This document shows, one piece after another, positions 58,801-64,000 of a stretch of DNA of 64,000 bases. The first letter of the stretch is position 1. The number at the start of each line of letters is the position of its first letter. The notes beneath the pieces were generated by a model. That model was not told the DNA's origin. It ran no database searches and worked only from the letters and a program-made list of their open reading frames with translations. The stretch is from assembly GCA_009869945.1 (NCBI GenBank), contig WIXG01000015.1, positions 310,001 through 374,000 of the forward strand, given 5' to 3'. The position numbers and the translations under genes were made by a program. The stretch comes from Mesaphorura yosii. Lineage: Eukaryota > Arthropoda > Collembola > Poduromorpha > Tullbergiidae.

Positions 58801-61800
58801 AAATAAAAACATCACCTTCATAGATCATAAACCGAGGATATGTTTGCTCTCTCCCGTTTCGACTGCTTTTATTTTTAGAATTCGTCTCTCAGTTCAAAAC
58901 AAAACAGCAAAGCAAAGCAAAGTGGAGACCAGAGAAGGGAAATATTTAATGGCAAACATAAAACAAGCATGCATCCCGCACTTGAGCAATGGCAATCTTA
59001 AGTGTTTCATGTTTTAATGTGTTACAGTCCATATTCAGCTAATTAAGTTTGGCACTTAAATTAATTTTATGCTTCGTACAAACATCATAGTAGTTGTGAA
59101 AGTCAAGGTGGGACGTGCCTGCCTGGTTTGAATTCGCTGTCAGTTGATCCGTGCTTACACTTTTTACTCTTTCAATACTTTAACCAGTGATTTGCGGTTA
59201 AAATGCACTGCAACTGGTGAAGTATTTGGGTTTAATACGCGATACGCGCATGATTAATGTCGATGTTTGTTTTTAATTCCGGAGTGAGTCAGTGTCAGAA
59301 TTTTGAATTTTACTGATGAAATGGAAATAGTTCAACCCACGAACGGCTCACGTCTCCAATTCGTGAGTGCGCATTTGAGATTTTGAGTTATCATCCGGGG
59401 TTCAAATCACTTGCTCGTTGCTCACGTCGTCAGACATTAGCGCTTGAATCTCTTAATCGCCTAATCTTACTTTATTACCGTAAAATTCAATTGAGTGAAT
59501 CTCAGCTAGCGGCTGCTGAGTTTTAAACATCCGTGTCCAGCAGCAAAGGACCCGAATTCCATAAAGGAAATTCGTTTTCCTTCCTCGAAAGCATACTTGC
59601 TAGAAAGTTGTAAGTTGTGAAGCGTTTAATCGATTAATTTTTAGTACTCTCTTTATGAATCCATAAGTTTATGAATCAATCAAAGATAATTTGAAGAATG
59701 ACAGCACGCAGAAAATTTTAATCAAAGACGGCATCATTTACGAAATATATGATGCTCCTTCGCGCAATTAATCACTCTTGAAGTCTTGCTCTGTCATAAA
59801 AATGATTCGTAATTACTTGCTATATTCATCCTGTTACATTACATTGCGTGAATGACGACAATCTGCATCTGATACGGTAAATTATACTGTCTAAAATTAA
59901 ATTATCTGAGCATGTGTAAATGAGCTTAATTTCCATCTCACAACTCGCAGTTCTATAGTTTGAATACAAACACTCTTCTTCGACGCTGAAAACGAGTTCC
60001 ACTTGCGACTGCGACTTGCATGGACAGGGAGTTGAACTTTAACTCTCTTGCTAGCTACAAACAAACAAATGATCAGTTTGGCGTGGCAGTGCGAAGCAGA
60101 ATATTGAAACATTATGCTAAGCGTTTGAGAAATAACATTAGTTGAGGAATCTGTTTTGTTTCTAGTAATATCTAGATCATAAAGGCATTGCGAAAGTATA
60201 CACGTGACCTCCCAAGCAAACGACGAGCTGCTTGCTTTGCATATAGGCTGAAGTGTGTATACGAGGACGCGCTATTCTTCCAGGCAGAGTAGAGATTCCT
60301 TCAGTTTTTATTACCGAAGTGAACTTTGGGCTTCAAATTCATCTTTAGTTCATGCACAGTCGGAAATATGAGTCTGAATTGGTTATCCTGCTGCAGTACT
60401 ATTAAATGTGCCAATGCCTTATCAGTGTGTGGGAAGCCTTGTTCCTGTGCTAGCCATTAGGTGCTAAACTAATCTGAGCGCAGCGCATGTATTAGCAGCT
60501 CTCATTAACATAATGATATGTAGATACGCATTTATGAGTCTGGGCCTAAACTCGCTTTTCCCGATTCGTTCCCAGATTGTGATGCCTTGCAGACGCAGCG
60601 TACTTGAGCGAAAAGTGTTGGTATTTTGCATCTATCATTGATGCTGATCGGGAGCAATGAGCGGCAATTTTCTAGTCTATCACTTCGCTGCGGCTTTGGC
60701 AGAATAATTGGCATTACAAATGGATGCTGATTTTGTACCTTACGTGTGTGTGAAGCACACACAATATGTTATTGAATATGGCAATAACGTGAATGTTAAG
60801 TACTGTATTTGTGCGATCATCTTCCTACGTTTGACGTATTACATACCTGAAACTGCATAAAGCATGATTCTGCTGTCTGCCCTGCCTACAAATTGAGCAG
60901 TAACGAGAAGTGAGCCACAGCGGTAGCAGAATTACGAATTACGTAACACGACAATCACGACGTAAGAGTAAAGAAGCGAGGTTGTTTACCAAGACGAGAA
61001 TTTTATAATTTAATTCATTTCTCGCCAGATCAAGAGAAGTTTCGCATCAGCATCATCGTCGTGTCGTCCTCGTGCTATCGCGTCTGTTTTCAGTGGCCAT
61101 ACACCAAGCACAGACTGTTCTTTGAGATTTAAAAATAGAATTCGCCACATTGCATTGCGAGCGAAGCGTCGTCGACCGCCAGTTGATTCATGAGAAATTA
61201 ATTACAGCGGTGCAGTGTCGGCATTTATTGTTTACAAAGGAGACAAAAATGCTCTTGCGTGGTTCATTTTGACCTTTGCCCAGCATTGAAGAGTCCACTC
61301 AGACAGCAACGTAAGAACAGAACGGCCAATTAAGTTTTGATCCAACAAAATTGGTCTCCTGGCCGTCGCGTTTTAAGTGGAAAGCATTTACCCTACGTTA
61401 AGTGACAAGTGAAAAATTAAGTCATCATTACTATAAACGATCAATAGAGTTCGACGGAACTGAAAATGTTGATGCAATAAAATTACATGATTACAACATT
61501 TTCAACGGTGCGCCACCCACCGCACCTCTTCAAATCATCGTAAACTCAAAATGTTCGCTATGTAACTGAACTCCTAAATGAACTAAATATGAATCACGAT
61601 TCAGTTAAGTTTGTAACTTTCCGTTCGTTACGCACGCGTGCTGCGTGTACTGCTTAATCTTTCCTCAGTGTCAATTTTAACAGTACAGTACAGTTTGCGT
61701 GGCCATTATGTTCCTTGCTTTATCAGCCTTCAGCATCCATCATTAATATAATTATAGCTCCCGTGAGAGAGTGTTTAGTGCAGTGTACTATTTAATAGTT

Positions 61801-64000
61801 GCACAAAGTAAGGTTGGCGTGCGTGGTCAGGTGCGAAAGTTTTTATGTCCGACAACGAAAATAGAATAATTGAAGTGCGAGTGCGCCTCTGCGAAAATGA
61901 GTGCGGTTTACACACAAACTCGTACACCAGTTACCGTGTATGGCTATTATTAAACGTGAGCCGGACTCGCTTATCAGGAAAATCCGCCAGAACAGCGAAG
62001 TAAGCGAGAAACTGTAGGTGGGAGTCGTTGTCGATGGACTCTAGCTTTCCTCATGCCAAGCGGCCAAGCCACGGGAGCCTCTTGCTTTAATTTATGGTAG
62101 TGGCAGCAGCAGCAGTTATGATTAACTCCTTCACGTGATCAGTGATCGAGCTGTTTTAGTAAGCCAAGCCTAGCCTGGTCTATGACACGACGAGGTGAAA
62201 GATAAGCTGGTTGAGAGTGAGAGGGACTGGAGAATTTAATCACCAAAATAAAAAATAAACTAGTACAAATGTGTTGGATTTATTAAATAGTGAACCATTG
62301 AACCACTGTCGTCTCTGTCTTGTTTGCGTAATAACCTAAAATAAGTCCAGTTCAGCTCCTGAATCTACATCGAACGTGGTGACGGATTCACGTGTAGTTT
62401 TTGTTTGATCAACTGTCATCCATTTTGTGTTTTGTGTACTTTAAACCTCGCAGTCTTTTTCTCGTTCTCTTTTTCACGTTCTTCATCTGGTCAGCATACG
62501 CGAACTCCGAAATTGAATTAAGGGTACGATATTTTGGTGTCTGGACGAATCTTGAAGTCTTGTGTAATACACCAAACACTTGTGACACTGGTGGACTCAT
62601 GCTGAAATCAGAAATGCAAATGCATTCATGATGTACACGTTCTACGAGACCATGTTGAAGCAACGATCAAACAGTAACAATAACATATCCAATTTCTGTG
62701 GATTAGGTACGTCATCATTCCTTACTTCATCCGCCCATGAACTACGCAGGAGATAACTCAAAGTGCAAAGAAGCAGGCGAGACAGGAAATGACAAGCATG
62801 CGTGCGTACGTCGAAAGTGAATTTGTCAACTTATTTACTACGATTTTCAAAGAATTCATGCGCGATATTCGAACAATAAATTGAAATCGAAAGCGAATGA
62901 GAGGACGAGCAGTCTTGTATTCCTGACTCTTGTCAAACAACAACAAAGTGTCATTTCATAAACTTGTAGAGATAAGAGCGAATGAGCGTCATAAATGCAT
63001 CAAAATGAAGGCAAGAAGCGAGTGCGGTGCGATGAGGCTGTGGCACAAGTCAACAAAACAGAAACAGGATAAAGTGTTATTAGACTTTTGACTTCAATCA
63101 CATCCTCATTTGTATTATTGCCCATTGCAGCAGTAAGAAATGACGCAGTAAATTCTGAATCTTGAGAAAAATGAAACGTACAAAATGTAGTGCTTCATAC
63201 ACAAAACAGCACGGCGGCACTGCACAGCACGTGAGGCATAAATGATCGTGATTGGATAAGCAATCGTTAATCGTACGTCAACTGCTGTAGAATACTACAA
63301 TTGTTTTGTTTTGCATCGACACCGAGAACAAGTTGAGTTGATGATTGAATTTGATCTGGCCGGCTTGACGTTGTCTGTCTCAGGTCTCAGGAGGGCAGTT
63401 GATCTTGAACATGCTGACTTGGAGTGAAATTTGTTTTCGGTGAATTTAAATGGAAGTATCGTTTCGCAGAAGAATATTAAACGATATTCAATTTTTACAT
63501 ACAATCTTGATGATGGTTCCAATAAATGGTTTCGCTGTTTCGCGTTTTTGATGCGACGATCTGATTGCGGGGGTAAGAAATGTCGAATTTTCCTAAGCCG
63601 ATTAATTGGCAACTGCTATTGGTACTCAATCCGTTGCAAAACTCAATCTCAAGCTAATCATCAAGTAAACGACATCAACATGACTGTGTTTAGTCCACAT
63701 ATGATTTTAAAAGGGAAGGACTAGATTAGAGACTTCTGCACACGCGTGCGCTTTGTTCATGTCCGCTCATTGTGCTCGAGAAATTATTTTTAATGAGCCT
63801 AGTCTTTTCCACTTTCAAGGTAACCTTTGCACTTACCGTACTCGTGTGAACTCCTTCCAGGTGTATAATTATCGATTTGGTGGCTAACGTTTAGGAAGTC
63901 ACGTAATTCAGAATTAAAAATTGAAATCAGAGTGGTAATCTCAAGATGGGTATCTAAAAACAGCGTCAATTACGAGTAGACTAGCTTATGGCTTATTAGC
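49871..64000. other. Gene desert or long intron, about 14 kb
   Basis: No domain, exon set, tRNA or clear transposon is visible on either strand to the window end. The longest frames (52572-52949 plus, 125 codons; 54248-54667 minus, 139 codons) have low-information sequences of chance length. Short simple runs occur, such as CTACA repeats near 51182-51200 and AAAGC repeats near 58907-58921. If the exon at 49573 is real, this is its intron. Confidence 0.5.

Noticed and set aside
59385-59430. tRNA T-loop-like GGGGTTCAAATC
   Set aside because: No matching stems, anticodon arm or acceptor could be drawn around it.

Overview
The window is animal nuclear DNA, most likely from an arthropod. The genes are split by GT-AG introns, mostly 40-120 bp, and the products are metazoan families: an ACK/TNK2 tyrosine kinase, a Rab GDI, a class I myosin of the MYO1D/Myo31DF type, TMEM19, a GLYAT-like acyltransferase and an LDLa protein. 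A non-insect hexapod such as a springtail would fit, partly because the open frame at the left edge resembles N termini of zinc-finger proteins I associate with springtails. That placement is inference from memory, not a search result. I assembled exon structures by hand from reading frames, GT/AG sites and phase continuity. Six of the seven spliced models close from ATG to stop with consistent phases and plausible family lengths.

Layout. 1-742: a minus-strand open frame broken by a single TGA in the context TGA-CTAG, a known read-through context. 743-5745: no gene seen. 5746-7312: a degraded Tc1-like transposon with two direct repeats in each long terminal inverted repeat (IR/DR type). 7480-8618: GLYAT-like acyltransferase, minus. 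9206-15073: Ack kinase, 12 exons, minus. 15074-18578: no gene seen. 18579-20375: Rab GDI, minus, head to head across 919 bp with a plus-strand gene (21295-22532) for a membrane protein I do not recognise. 25787-37502: class I myosin, plus, 13 exons, with a 6.7 kb first intron and an added C-terminal tail. 38208-39614: TMEM19, minus, convergent with the myosin. 40191-40484: a fold-back MITE-like hairpin. 41053-41556: small secreted protein with two LDLa repeats, minus. 41557-64000: a gene-poor desert whose only candidate is a possible first coding exon at 49573-49870, preceded by CCAAT- and TATA-like boxes.

The genes are not an operon or a single pathway. Several touch membrane traffic and the cortex: GDI recycles Rab GTPases, ACK binds Cdc42 and regulates endocytosis, and myosin ID links membrane to actin and sets left-right chirality in flies. 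Their adjacency looks like ordinary genome order. I found no new multi-gene defence or mobile system. The observations most worth checking are the TGA-CTAG frame, two stop-free in-frame intron candidates (GDI, TMEM19), the unrecognised membrane protein, the added myosin tail, the LDLa mini-protein and the fold-back element.
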